Of a DNA stretch of 64,000 bases, positions 25,890 through 34,508 are shown in pieces. Under the pieces are notes generated by a model that worked only from the letters and a program-made list of their open reading frames with translations, searched no databases and had not been told where the DNA came from. Each line of letters opens with the position of its first letter. Within the stretch, counting starts at the first letter, position 1. The position numbers were made by a program, and so were the translations under genes. Source of the stretch: Herbaspirillum rhizosphaerae (GTDB lineage: Bacteria; Pseudomonadota; Gammaproteobacteria; Burkholderiales; Burkholderiaceae_D); assembly GCF_001189965.1 (NCBI RefSeq), contig NZ_LFLU01000002.1, positions 310,001 through 374,000 of the forward strand. The letters run 5' to 3'.

Positions 25890-26675
25890 TTACAGATTTG
25901 CCGGCAGCGGCAGACCCAGCCACTTCACGGTCAGTGCGCTCAGTTCGCCGTCTTTCTTGATCTCGGCGAGGATGGCGTTGACCTTGTCCAGCAGCTTTTT
26001 CTCGTCCTTGTTCAGGCCGATGAAGCATGGCGAGTCTTTGATCAGGAACTTGGTTTCAGGCTTCTTCGGCGGGTTCTTGGCGATAATGGCGGCGGCGACC
26101 ACGTTGCCGGTCGCGACCAGTTGCACCTGGTTCGACAGGAAGGAACTGATGGTGCCGTTGTTGTCTTCATAGCGCTTGACGGTGGCGCTGGCCGGAATGA
26201 TCTTCGACAGTTCCAGATCTTCCACCGAACCGCGGGTCACGCCGATGGTCTTGCCTGCCAGATCGGCGGGGCCGCTGACTTTTTGATCGGCCGGGCCGAA
26301 CACGCCGTTGAAGAACGGTGCGTAGGCGGCAGTGAAGTCGATCACTTTTTCGCGTTCTGCATTCTTGCCCATGCTGGAGATGACCAGGTCGACCTTCTTG
26401 GTTTGCAGGTAAGGCACGCGGTTGGCGCTGGTGACGGGAATCAGCTCAACCTTGACGCCCAGTTTCTTGGCGATCAGGGTGGCGACGTCGATGTCCAGGC
26501 CTTGCGGCTTGAGGTCGGCGGTGACCGAGCCGAACGGCGGGAAATCTTGCGGCACGGCGACGCGCAGCACGCCGGCTTTCTGGATGTCGTCCAGTGCTTC
26601 GGCGCGCGCGGCGGAAGCGGAAATCAACAGTGCGCCAGCCATCAGGCCCAGCAAAAGTTTCGAGAGTTTCATCAT
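25890..26675 (-). CDS. Polar amino-acid ABC transporter substrate-binding protein
   Basis: A 261-residue SBP_bac_3 family protein with signal peptide MMKLSKLLLGLMAGALLISASAARA. The mature protein starts EALDDIQKAGVLRVAVPQDFPPFG and has the two-domain binding pattern (DIDVATLIAKKLGVKVELIPVTSANRVPYLQTKKVDLVIS). The first ATG (26675) overlaps the stop of the upstream gntR gene as ATGATG, so the two are coupled. A second ATG follows directly at 26672. Ligand specificity (an acidic, basic or polar amino acid) cannot be fixed. Confidence 0.93.
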   Translation of the reverse strand: MMKLSKLLLGLMAGALLISASAARAEALDDIQKAGVLRVAVPQDFPPFGSVTADLKPQGLDIDVATLIAKKLGVKVELIPVTSANRVPYLQTKKVDLVISSMGKNAEREKVIDFTAAYAPFFNGVFGPADQKVSGPADLAGKTIGVTRGSVEDLELSKIIPASATVKRYEDNNGTISSFLSNQVQLVATGNVVAAAIIAKNPPKKPETKFLIKDSPCFIGLNKDEKKLLDKVNAILAEIKKDGELSALTVKWLGLPLPANL

Positions 26676-27481
26676 GATTCTCCAGGTTGAGATGAAGTGA
26701 CAGAAGTGAGAGAGGTGGCTGAAGCAGCCACGGTTTTTTTACCGGATCGCGAAGCAGATTTCTTCGGCTTCGCGGGTGCTGCAAAAGAGTTGCCCACGGC
26801 GGACACGGGCGCCAGCGCCTGGCGCAGCGATCCCAGCGGATCATTGACGCTGACCTTGTTGAGACCGGCTTCGACGTGTTGCAGGTGGTCGTGCATGAGT
26901 TGTTCGGCGGCGGCCAGGTCGCCACGTTCCAGGGCGGCGACGATGTGCACGTGTTCGGCGCACGAGTCTTCGGCTTGTTCCGAGGACTGATGCAGCATGG
27001 CGGTCAGCGTGGTGCGCGCGGTCAGGTCGCGCAGGGTGTCCGACAGCAGGGTGTTGCCGAGGCACTCGCACAGCGCGACGTGGAAATCGCCCAGCAGGTA
27101 GCTGCGGGCGCCGATGTCGTCGCCTTCGATAGCGGCCTGCTCGCGCCGGATGTGGTCGCGCAGCTGCTCGATCGCGGTCTTGGTGATGGGCCGTGCGTGG
27201 CGCAGCAGGCCGAGTTCGATCACGCGGCGCGCTTCGAAGGCTTCGCGCGCGTCGCTGGGGGTCGGTTCGATGACGAACCAGCCGCGCCGGGCGCTGACCG
27301 TGACGATGCCGCGCGTGACCAGGCGCGTCAGCGCTTCGCGCACCAGGGTGCGGCTGACGCCGAACAATTCGGACAATTGCTGCTCGCCCAGGCGCGTGCC
27401 GGGGGCAAGCTGCTTGGCAAGGATCGCTTCCATGATGCGGCTGGCGATCTGAATCGAGGATTTGATGGCGTCTGTGCTCAT
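26672..27481 (-). CDS. GntR/FCD-family regulator of the amino-acid ABC operon
   Basis: A 269-residue regulator with an N-terminal winged helix (MSTDAIKSSIQIASRIMEAI, LSELFGVSRTLVREALTRLVTRGIV) and an FCD domain (GDFHVALCECLGN, CAEHVHIVAALERGD, LMHDHLQHVEAGL). The C-terminal 45 residues are an unusual Ala/Ser/Lys-rich tail (PAKPKKSASRSGKKTVAAS). Its stop overlaps the start of the binding protein, so regulator and transporter are one operon. It therefore probably controls its own transport genes in response to the imported amino acid. TTGTATA-type repeats in the leader (27504-27535, 27680-27690) could be its sites. Confidence 0.88.
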   Translation of the reverse strand: MSTDAIKSSIQIASRIMEAILAKQLAPGTRLGEQQLSELFGVSRTLVREALTRLVTRGIVTVSARRGWFVIEPTPSDAREAFEARRVIELGLLRHARPITKTAIEQLRDHIRREQAAIEGDDIGARSYLLGDFHVALCECLGNTLLSDTLRDLTARTTLTAMLHQSSEQAEDSCAEHVHIVAALERGDLAAAEQLMHDHLQHVEAGLNKVSVNDPLGSLRQALAPVSAVGNSFAAPAKPKKSASRSGKKTVAASATSLTSVTSSQPGES

Positions 27482-27727
27482 GTCCCCACTACAGCAATAT
27501 GCATGCCATGTATGCCAATCTGATATACAAGATTGACGTACAGAAAGACCTGAGGCCTGGGCAGGGCGAGAGCGGCATCGGGAACGCACCTCAGGGCTGG
27601 TTAGTCGCGCCGGCGTACGCCACGCGGGATGTTGCGGCGATTCAGTGTGGAAGGGAGATGATCACCGGAATGGTGCATCTTGTATACCAGTTCCCGATAA
27701 AGGAGCGTTTTTCAACGGCAGAAAGCA

Positions 27728-27761
27728 CACCGCCCGCTGCCGGTGAGGGCAGCGGGCGGTG
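27728..27761. terminator. Perfect 14-bp GC-rich hairpin downstream of the 5'-nucleotidase gene
   Basis: CACCGCCCGCTGCC and its exact complement flank GGTGAG. It lies 25 bp after the nucleotidase stop on the minus strand, in the 304-bp gap 27482-27785. It lacks a T-run, so it may be a weak terminator or a 3'-end stabiliser. The rest of the gap shows only TTGTATA-like repeats. Confidence 0.55.
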
Positions 27762-27785
27762 CGTTATATATAGAGAGCCGGCGGT

Positions 27786-28790
27786 TCAGGTTTTGGATGC
27801 TTCCAGCGATGCGTTGCTGTCGCTGGTCTCTGCCTTGTCGACCGGCGCTGCCGGCGGCTTCGCGACAGGCTTGCGCGCGGCGCGGCCGTTCAGGGTGCCG
27901 CCTTCATACGGGACGCGTCCCGACGGGACCACGGCGGAGGCCAGTTCGACGTGGCCTTCCTGGTCGTCGAAGAACATGTGCGCGCCGAAGGCGTGCAACA
28001 CGTCGGCCTTGGGCAGGCCGCCGAGGAAGAAGGCTTCGTCGACCGTCACGTTCCAGGTACGCAGCGTGTGGATCACGCGCTTGTGCGCCGGGCTGTTGCG
28101 GGCGGTGACGATGGCGATGCGCACCGGGCAGGTTTCGGGCGTGAATTGCTTCTGGATTTCCGCCAGTGCGAACAGCAACTTGGCCAGCGGGCCTTCCTTC
28201 ATCGCCTTGTTGCGGTGGCGCTGTTCGTGACGCACAAAGGCTTCCAGGCCCTTTTCGGCGTAAATCTGCTCCGACTCGCGCGAAAACAGCACCGCATCGC
28301 CATCGAAGGCGATGCGGATCTGGTTTTCCGGGGCGACGTAATTGGTCGGCGCGGTATACAACTGCGCTGCGGCGACGCCGCCGTCGATGGCGGCTTGCAC
28401 ATCGCTTTTGTCGCGCGACAGAAACAGGTCGATCTTGAATGCTTCCAGGTAATGCACGATCGGTTCGCCGCCGGTGAAAGCGGCGCGGCTGATGTCGAGT
28501 TTGTGGGTTTCGATGGCGTTGAAGGCGCGCAGGCCGGTGTCGGGCGAGTTGCGTGAAATCACCACCACCTCCACCAGGCGCCGGTCGGGGATCAGCGTAT
28601 TGAGCTGGAGCAGGGCCTTGACCAGCGGGAATGCCGTGCCCGGTTCGAGCGGATCGTTTTCATGCTGGCGCTGGTAATCGCTATAGGCGGTCACGCCTTC
28701 GGTGTCGTAGATGGCGTTTTCGTGTTCGAGGTCGAACAGCGCGCGCGAGGAAATGCCGATGACCAGCATGCCGGAAAGATCGTAAGCCAT
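27786..28790 (-). CDS. Cytosolic 5'-nucleotidase (PF06189 type)
   Basis: A 334-residue protein of the cytosolic 5'-nucleotidase 1 family, which removes phosphate from nucleoside monophosphates. It starts MAYDLSGMLVIGISSRALFDLEHENAIYD at 28790. Characteristic segments are DPLEPGTAFPLVKALLQLN, VEVVVISRNSPDTGLRAFNAI, DLFLSRDKSDVQAAIDGGVAAAQL, IAFDGDAVLFSRESEQI and HMFFDDQEGHV, giving HAD-like aspartates. The C-terminal 40 residues are a low-complexity tail. In context it could feed IMP or GMP into the purine route, but it lies in its own transcription unit 5 kb away and has no GTCGAC site. Confidence 0.85.
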   Translation of the reverse strand: MAYDLSGMLVIGISSRALFDLEHENAIYDTEGVTAYSDYQRQHENDPLEPGTAFPLVKALLQLNTLIPDRRLVEVVVISRNSPDTGLRAFNAIETHKLDISRAAFTGGEPIVHYLEAFKIDLFLSRDKSDVQAAIDGGVAAAQLYTAPTNYVAPENQIRIAFDGDAVLFSRESEQIYAEKGLEAFVRHEQRHRNKAMKEGPLAKLLFALAEIQKQFTPETCPVRIAIVTARNSPAHKRVIHTLRTWNVTVDEAFFLGGLPKADVLHAFGAHMFFDDQEGHVELASAVVPSGRVPYEGGTLNGRAARKPVAKPPAAPVDKAETSDSNASLEASKT

Positions 28791-29072
28791 GTTTGTATAA
28801 CCAGTGATGGACTGCAAAATTTGATCTGCGAAGTGTGCCACAGATGCGATTTTCGCCCTAGTTGTGTAGTGCATTCGTCCTGTGCGGGATACTCATGATG
28901 CGCCTTCGCGTTCGCTCCATCTCCCATTTGCGCGCTATCTCCGTCAAAACACGCCATATTGTTTGCATCTTTGATAAATATTGCTGAAAAGTATTTTGTA
29001 GTGATGGATTGCATCGCGCTACAGAAATTTGTATGATGACCGTATAACTTCATCAAAAACGACGAGACATTC

Positions 29073-29771
29073 ATGTTCCAAAAGATTCCGGTGCAGGCGC
29101 TCAGCGATACGGTAGCGCGGCAATTGCTGGAAAAAATCGACCTCGGCGCGTTCCCTCGCGGCGGCAAATTGCCGACTGAAGCCGTGCTGGCGCAGGAATT
29201 CGGCGTCAGCCGCACGGTGGTACGCGAAGCGATTTCCCGGCTCAAGCATGAAGGCGTGGTCGAACCGCGCCAGGGCAGCGGGGTGTTCGTCACCGAGCAG
29301 GCCGGCATCAAGCCGTTGCGCATCGATTACACCGAAGTCAGTTCGCCGGAAGCGGTCTTGCAGATCGTCGAGCTGCGCCGCGCCATCGAAGCCGAAGTGG
29401 CGGCGCAGGCTGCCAAGCGTCGCACCGATGCCGATATGGTCGCTATCGACAACGCACTCGCGCGCATCGGCATGGACGTCAAGGAAGGCGGCGACGGCGT
29501 TGCTGCCGACGTCGCATTCCACCGCGCGCTGGCGACGGCGACGCGCAATCCGTATTTCATCAAGACGCTGGAGTTCCTCAGCCAGTATCTGGAAGCCGCC
29601 ACCACCGTCACGCGTGGCAACGAAGCGCGGCGCGACGACTTTTCGCGCCAGGTGCGCGAAGAACACGAGGCCATCGTCGCCGCGATTCGCGCCGGCGACG
29701 AGATGGCGGCGCGTGCGGCGGCGCAGACGCATATGTTCAACGCGGCCCGGCGCTTGAGTCAGGCCGGGTAG
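29073..29771 (+). CDS. FadR/GntR-family regulator of tetronate catabolism
   Basis: A 232-residue GntR/FCD regulator. The winged helix is at residues 5-75 (LPTEAVLAQEFGVSRTVVREAISRLKHEGVV, RQGSGVFVTEQAG) and the FCD domain follows (VAFHRALATATRNPYF, EEHEAIVAAIRAGDE, AAAQTHMFNAARR). It lies 148 bp upstream of ltnD on the same strand and is the first gene of the tetronate block, so it is the likely local regulator. The sequence TTGTATGATGACCGTATAA (about 29028-29046) ahead of its start is a possible operator. No effector can be read from the sequence. Confidence 0.88.
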   Translation: MFQKIPVQALSDTVARQLLEKIDLGAFPRGGKLPTEAVLAQEFGVSRTVVREAISRLKHEGVVEPRQGSGVFVTEQAGIKPLRIDYTEVSSPEAVLQIVELRRAIEAEVAAQAAKRRTDADMVAIDNALARIGMDVKEGGDGVAADVAFHRALATATRNPYFIKTLEFLSQYLEAATTVTRGNEARRDDFSRQVREEHEAIVAAIRAGDEMAARAAAQTHMFNAARRLSQAG

Positions 29772-29782
29772 CAAAGATAAAT

Positions 29783-29834
29783 ACTCGCGGTAAGAAACGC
29801 GGAAAAACTCGCAGTAAAAAATCGCAGTTAAAAA
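29783..29834. repeat. Four tandem ~14-bp repeats upstream of ltnD
   Basis: ACTCGCGGTAAGAA, a shortened ACGCGGAAAA, ACTCGCAGTAAAAA and ATCGCAGTTAAAAA follow one another directly in the regulator-ltnD gap. They may be tandem binding sites or a slippage product. Confidence 0.6.
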
Positions 29835-29919
29835 TTCTAACCAGGCGCAGCGTGCCGGATCCCCGACTCAGAGATTGAGTGATCCACAGCCAACGCCGCC
29901 GCAATCAGTGGAGTCGACG

Positions 29920-30813
29920 ATGTCTAAAAATGTTGGTGTGATCGGTCTGGGAGCAATGGGTCTGGGCGTTGCTCGCTCATTGCTGCGCGCGGGTTTCAAG
30001 GTGCATGCCTGCGACGTGCGCAAGGAAGTGCTGGACAAGTTTGCGGCCGAAGGCGGCATCGCCTGCGCCAATCCTGCCGAGATGGGCAAAGCGGTCGACG
30101 TGGTCGTCACGCTGGTGGTCAATGCCGCACAGACCGAAACCGTGCTGTTCGGCGAGAACGGCGCCGCATCGACATTGAAGGCGGGTAGCGTGGTGATTTC
30201 CAGCGCAACGGTCGCGCCGGACTTTTCGATTGCATTGGGCCAGCGTCTTGCCGAAAAAGGTTTGCTGATGCTGGACGCGCCAGTGTCGGGCGGCGCCGCG
30301 CGCGCCGCTTCGGGGGAGATGACGATGATGACTTCCGGCCCGGCCGACGTCTACGCCAAGATCGAAGACGTGCTCAAGGGCATGGCCGGCAAGGTCTATC
30401 GCCTGGGCGACACGCACGGCATCGGCTCCAAGGTCAAGATCATCAATCAGCTGCTGGCCGGCGTGCACATCGCCGCCTCGGCGGAAGCGATGGCGCTCGG
30501 TCTGCGCGAAGGCGTCAATCCCGACGCGCTGTATGAAGTCATCACGCACAGCGCCGGCAACTCGTGGATGTTTGAAAACCGCGTGCCGCATATCCTCAAC
30601 GGCGACTACACACCGCTGTCGGCGGTCGACATCTTCGTCAAGGATCTGGGCCTGGTGCTCGATACCGCGCGCCGCAGCAAATTCCCGTTGCCGTTGTCGG
30701 CCGCTGCGCATCAGATGTTCATGATGGCCTCGACTGCCGGTCACGGCGGCGAAGACGATTCCGCGGTGATCAAGATTTTCCCGGGTATCGATCTGCCGCC
30801 ATCGAAACAGTAA
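29920..30813 (+). CDS. ltnD: L-threonate dehydrogenase (NAD-dependent)
   Basis: LtnD oxidises L-threonate to 2-oxo-tetronate. The 297-residue protein is a beta-hydroxyacid dehydrogenase: Rossmann motif GVIGLGAMGLGVARSLL, substrate-binding DAPVSGGAARAASGEMTMM, catalytic lysine region GSKVKIINQLLAG and cofactor region SAVDIFVKDLGLVLD. Start 29920 is fixed by GTGGAG upstream of the ATG. It is followed by otnK after 34 bp. The complete set ltnD-otnI-otnK-otnC in one block makes the specific assignment strong even though the superfamily is broad. Confidence 0.92.
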   Translation: MSKNVGVIGLGAMGLGVARSLLRAGFKVHACDVRKEVLDKFAAEGGIACANPAEMGKAVDVVVTLVVNAAQTETVLFGENGAASTLKAGSVVISSATVAPDFSIALGQRLAEKGLLMLDAPVSGGAARAASGEMTMMTSGPADVYAKIEDVLKGMAGKVYRLGDTHGIGSKVKIINQLLAGVHIAASAEAMALGLREGVNPDALYEVITHSAGNSWMFENRVPHILNGDYTPLSAVDIFVKDLGLVLDTARRSKFPLPLSAAAHQMFMMASTAGHGGEDDSAVIKIFPGIDLPPSKQ

Positions 30814-30847
30814 AAGTAAAACAGTACCAGCAATACAGGAGTTGACC

Positions 30848-32134
30848 ATGTCCCAAGCCAAACCTCTGCTCGGTTGTATCGCCGACGATTTTACCGGCGC
30901 CACCGATCTCGCCAACATGCTGGTGCGCGGCGGCATGCGCACCGTGCAAACCATCGGCATCCCCGAACAGTTGCCTGCCGTCGCAGCCGATGCGCTGGTG
31001 ATCGCGCTCAAGTCGCGCACCATTCCTGCCGCCGAAGCGGTCGAGCAATCGCTGGCCGCATTGCGTTGGTTGCAGCAACAGGGCTGCACGCAATTTTTCT
31101 TCAAGTATTGCTCGACCTTCGATTCCACCGACGCCGGCAACATCGGCCAGGTGACCGATGCGCTGCTGACCGAGTTGGGCGCCGACTTCACCATCGCCTG
31201 CCCGGCTTTCCCGGAAAACGGTCGCACCATTTATCGCGGCTACCTGTTTGTCGCCGATGCCTTGCTGAACGAATCGGGCATGGAGAACCACCCGCTCACG
31301 CCGATGACCGACGCCAATCTGGTGCGCGTGCTGCAGCGTCAGACCGAATCCAAAGTCGGCCTGGTGCGTTACGACACCGTGGCCAAGGATGTCGCCGCCG
31401 TCACCGAGCGCTTCACTGCGCTGCGCGCCGACGGCGTCAAGATGGCGATTGCCGATGCCGTGTCGGACCGCGACTTGTACGTGTTGGGCGAGGCGTGTGC
31501 CGAACTCAAGCTGGTCACCGGCGGTTCCGGCATCGCGCTCGGTTTGCCGGAGAATTTCCGCCGCGCCGGCTTGTTGCATGCGGCAGGCGAAGCGGCGCAA
31601 TTGCCGAAGATTGACGGTTTGTCGGTGGTGCTGGCAGGAAGCGCGTCGAAGGCTACCAATGCGCAGGTCGCCGAGTGGAAGAGTAAACATCCTGCCTACC
31701 GCATCGACCCGCTCGCTTTGGCGCGCGGTGAAGCAATCGTGGCGCAGGCGCTGGCCTTCGCGGATGAACACATCAAGCAAGAACCGGTGCTGATTTACGC
31801 CACCGCGACGCCGGACGAAGTGAAGGACGTGCAAAAAGAACTGGGCGTGGCCAAGGCGGGGCATCTGGTGGAGCAGGCATTGGCCGATATCGCCAAGGGC
31901 TTGCGCGACCGTGGCGTACGCCAGTTTGTGGTGGCCGGCGGTGAGACGTCCGGTGCCGTGGTGCAGGCGCTTGACGTGCGCGCATTGCGCATTGGACCGC
32001 AGATCGATCCGGGCGTGCCGGCGACCGCTACGCTCGACGAGCAGCCGCTGGCGCTGGCATTGAAGTCGGGCAATTTCGGTAGCGTCGATTTCTTCGAGAA
32101 GGCCTTGCGCTTCCTTGGCGGAGCAAAGCAATGA
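30848..32134 (+). CDS. otnK: 3-oxo-tetronate kinase
   Basis: OtnK phosphorylates 3-oxo-tetronate at C4. The 428 residues are full length for the four-carbon acid sugar kinase family (DUF1537). The N-terminal domain starts SQAKPLLGCIADDFTGATDLANMLVRGGM, with the family motif ADDFTGATD. The C-terminal nucleotide-binding part has GLSVVLAGSASKATNAQV and RQFVVAGGETSGAVVQALDV. ATG 30848 follows CAGGAGTTGACC; a TTG two codons earlier is possible but less likely. Its stop overlaps the otnC start by 4 bp. Confidence 0.95.
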   Translation: MSQAKPLLGCIADDFTGATDLANMLVRGGMRTVQTIGIPEQLPAVAADALVIALKSRTIPAAEAVEQSLAALRWLQQQGCTQFFFKYCSTFDSTDAGNIGQVTDALLTELGADFTIACPAFPENGRTIYRGYLFVADALLNESGMENHPLTPMTDANLVRVLQRQTESKVGLVRYDTVAKDVAAVTERFTALRADGVKMAIADAVSDRDLYVLGEACAELKLVTGGSGIALGLPENFRRAGLLHAAGEAAQLPKIDGLSVVLAGSASKATNAQVAEWKSKHPAYRIDPLALARGEAIVAQALAFADEHIKQEPVLIYATATPDEVKDVQKELGVAKAGHLVEQALADIAKGLRDRGVRQFVVAGGETSGAVVQALDVRALRIGPQIDPGVPATATLDEQPLALALKSGNFGSVDFFEKALRFLGGAKQ

Positions 32135-32775
32135 GCAAGGAAAGCCAACTGCGCGAAGAGATTTGCCGTACCGGCGCTAGTCTCTATCAACGCGGCTATA
32201 CCGTCGGTTCAGCCGGCAACATCAGCGCGCGTCTGCCGGACGGGGAAGGCTGGCTGATCACGCCGACCGACGCCTGTCTCGGCTACCTCGATCCGGCCGG
32301 CATCGCCAAGGTCGATGCCGGCGGCAACTGGGTCTCGGGCGACAAGCCGTCCAAGACGCTGGCGCTGCATCGCATGGTCTACGACAACAATCCGGAAATG
32401 CACGGCGTCGTCCATACGCACTCGACCTACCTGGTCAAGCTCAGCATCAAGGGCGTGTGGTCGCAGGACGATGTGCTGCCGCCGATCACGCCGTATTACG
32501 TGATGAAGGTCGGCCACATTCCGTTGATTTCGTATCGCCGCCCGGGCGATCCGCTGGTGGCGGAACAGGTGAAGCAACTCGCCGGCAAGGTGCGCGGCGT
32601 GCTGCTGGAACGCCTCGGTCCGGTAGTGTGGGAAAGCTCGGTGTCCAAGGCGGCATATGCCCTGGAAGAGCTGGAAGAAACCGCCAAGCTGTGGCATCTG
32701 GCAGGCGGCAATGTGGCGCCACTGGACGAGGCTGCGCTGCAAGAGTTGCGCGAGGTGTTCAACGCCCGCTGGTAG
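32131..32775 (+). CDS. otnC: 3-oxo-tetronate 4-phosphate decarboxylase
   Basis: OtnC, a class II aldolase fold protein, converts 3-oxo-tetronate 4-phosphate to dihydroxyacetone phosphate and CO2. The 214 residues show the fold opening GSAGNISARLPDGEGWLITPTDACLGYLDP, the zinc ligands in VVHTHSTYLVKLS and later HIPLISYRRPGDP. It overlaps otnK as ATGA. The product enters glycolysis. A 346-bp gap with a hairpin and a family-B repeat separates it from the MFS gene. Confidence 0.94.
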   Translation: MSKESQLREEICRTGASLYQRGYTVGSAGNISARLPDGEGWLITPTDACLGYLDPAGIAKVDAGGNWVSGDKPSKTLALHRMVYDNNPEMHGVVHTHSTYLVKLSIKGVWSQDDVLPPITPYYVMKVGHIPLISYRRPGDPLVAEQVKQLAGKVRGVLLERLGPVVWESSVSKAAYALEELEETAKLWHLAGGNVAPLDEAALQELREVFNARW

Positions 32776-32824
32776 TCATTCAGCAGTCCGGATCGGTTTC
32801 AATAAAACAAAAAACAATCGAACA

Positions 32825-32850
32825 GGGACGCCGGCGAAAACCGGTATCCC
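32825..32850. repeat. Short REP-like hairpin after otnC
   Basis: GGGACGCCGG and CCGGTATCCC pair across a CGAAAA loop with one C.A mismatch and one G.T pair. Similar in kind to the hairpin at 25852. It may mark the 3' end of the otnC message. Confidence 0.45.
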
Positions 32851-32952
32851 AGCGGCAGCATTCACTTTTTTTCGCCAGCCACGCGCCAGCCGATTTTCTA
32901 TCAGCACGTCAGATTTTTAAATTGCCTGCATTTTTTTAAAGCAGGCGCCATC

Positions 32953-33067
32953 AGAGCCGCTAACAAAACGTCGATGGCAAGGCGCGCCGACGAAGGCAGT
33001 ACGAAAGTACCTTAGTTAAGCTGAACCGGGAGAAGCAACGCCGTCAGCGTGTTTTGTTAGCGGCTCT
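32953..33067. repeat. 115-bp palindromic element family B, intact copy 2
   Basis: Terminal inverted repeats are perfect over 17 bp (AGAGCCGCTAACAAAAC at 32953; its complement ends at 33067). The centre holds GTAC-GAAA-GTAC, a stem with a GNRA-type loop. The block TGGCAAGGCGCG is shared with family C. It sits inside the otn region, between otnC and the MFS carrier gene, 54 bp before the carrier start. It has no coding potential. Confidence 0.8.
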
Positions 33068-33121
33068 AAACCAATGGCCGTTGGAGCGGCCTTATCATAA
33101 TCAACAGGAGATTGTCGTAGC

Positions 33122-34441
33122 ATGACTGCATCAACCACACTAGGAGCCGCATTGGGCTCCAGCGCCAACGAACAAGAAAAGAACCGGGTCTACGCCAAAG
33201 TATTTTGGCGCATCATGCCTTTCCTCATGCTGTGCTACGTCATCGCGTATCTGGATCGCGTGAACGTCGGTTTTGCCAAGCTGCAGATGTCGGTCGACCT
33301 CGGCTTCAGCGAAACCGTATTCGGCCTCGGCGCCGGCGTGTTCTTCATCGGCTATTTCCTGTTCGAAGTGCCGAGCAATATTCTGATGCACAAGGTCGGC
33401 GCGCGCGTCTGGATCGCCCGCATCATGATCACCTGGGGCATCCTGTCGGCGGCCTTCATGTATGTTGAAACGCCGATGCAGTTTTATGTGCTGCGCTTCC
33501 TGCTGGGTCTGGCCGAAGCCGGCTTTTATCCCGGCATCATCCTGTACCTGACTTACTGGTATCCGTCGCATCGTCGCGCCAAGGTGATCGCCGTGTTCAT
33601 GTCGGGCATTCCGGTTGCCGGCATTCTCGGCAATCCGCTGTCAGGCTGGATCATGGACGCCTTCCACGGCACCACCGGCATGCACGGCTGGCAATGGATG
33701 TTCGTCATCGAAGCGATTCCTGCGGTGCTGATCGGCCTGGCGACGCTGGCGTATCTGGACAACGGTATCGCCAAGGCAAAGTGGCTCAACGACGATGAAA
33801 AGAAATTGCTGGACGACGAAATCGCCGCCGACCAGCACGGCAAGGAAAGCGTGCACTCGTTTGCAGACATCGTCGGCGACAAGCGCGTGTGGCTGATGTG
33901 CCTGATCTATTTCTGCTTCGTCATGGGCCAGTACGGCCTGACGCTGTGGATGCCGACTCTGGTGAAGGCGACCGGCGTGACCGGCAACCTGCACATCGGT
34001 CTGTTGAGCGCGATTCCTTTCGGTTGCGCCATCATTGCGATGAACCTGATCGGCCGCAGCGCCGACGCGCGCCGTGAACGCCGCTGGCATCTGATCGTGC
34101 CGGCCATGATGGGCGCAGTCGGTTTCGTCGGCGCCGCCCTGTTTGCCGACAACACGGCAATCTCGATTGCATCGCTGTCGCTGGCCGCTGCCGGCGTGCT
34201 GACTTGCGCACCGCTGTTCTGGTCGCTGCCGACGTCCTTCCTGTCGGGCGCCGCTGCTGCAGTCGGTATCGCCGCCATCAATTCGGTCGGCAACCTGGCA
34301 GGCTTCGTCAGCCCCTATCTGATCGGTTATCTGAAGGATCTAACGCACAACGGCGCGACCGGCATGTATATGCTGGCGATCATGCTGGTGATCGGTTCTG
34401 CCGCCGTGTTAAAAACTTCACCTAAACTGGTCAACAAGTAA
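33122..34441 (+). CDS. MFS carrier (ACS family), probable tetronate/sugar-acid importer
   Basis: A 439-residue major facilitator protein with 12 predicted membrane helices. The cytoplasmic start (NRVYAKVFWRIMPFLMLCYVIAYLDRVNVGFAKLQMSVDLG) is typical of the anion:cation symporter family, as is the loop YWYPSHRRAKVIAVFMSGIPVAGILGNPLSGW. Family members import sugar acids such as galactonate and glucarate. Lying between otnC and otnI, it most likely imports threonate or another tetronate. AACAGGAGA lies 10 bases before the ATG. Repeat B2 in its leader may influence expression. Confidence 0.9.
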   Translation: MTASTTLGAALGSSANEQEKNRVYAKVFWRIMPFLMLCYVIAYLDRVNVGFAKLQMSVDLGFSETVFGLGAGVFFIGYFLFEVPSNILMHKVGARVWIARIMITWGILSAAFMYVETPMQFYVLRFLLGLAEAGFYPGIILYLTYWYPSHRRAKVIAVFMSGIPVAGILGNPLSGWIMDAFHGTTGMHGWQWMFVIEAIPAVLIGLATLAYLDNGIAKAKWLNDDEKKLLDDEIAADQHGKESVHSFADIVGDKRVWLMCLIYFCFVMGQYGLTLWMPTLVKATGVTGNLHIGLLSAIPFGCAIIAMNLIGRSADARRERRWHLIVPAMMGAVGFVGAALFADNTAISIASLSLAAAGVLTCAPLFWSLPTSFLSGAAAAVGIAAINSVGNLAGFVSPYLIGYLKDLTHNGATGMYMLAIMLVIGSAAVLKTSPKLVNK

Positions 34442-34508
34442 CTGTTACGAGTAAGCTTACCGGCGCGCATCTGAACAAGATGCGCGCCTTCATTCCAAGG
34501 AGATCACG

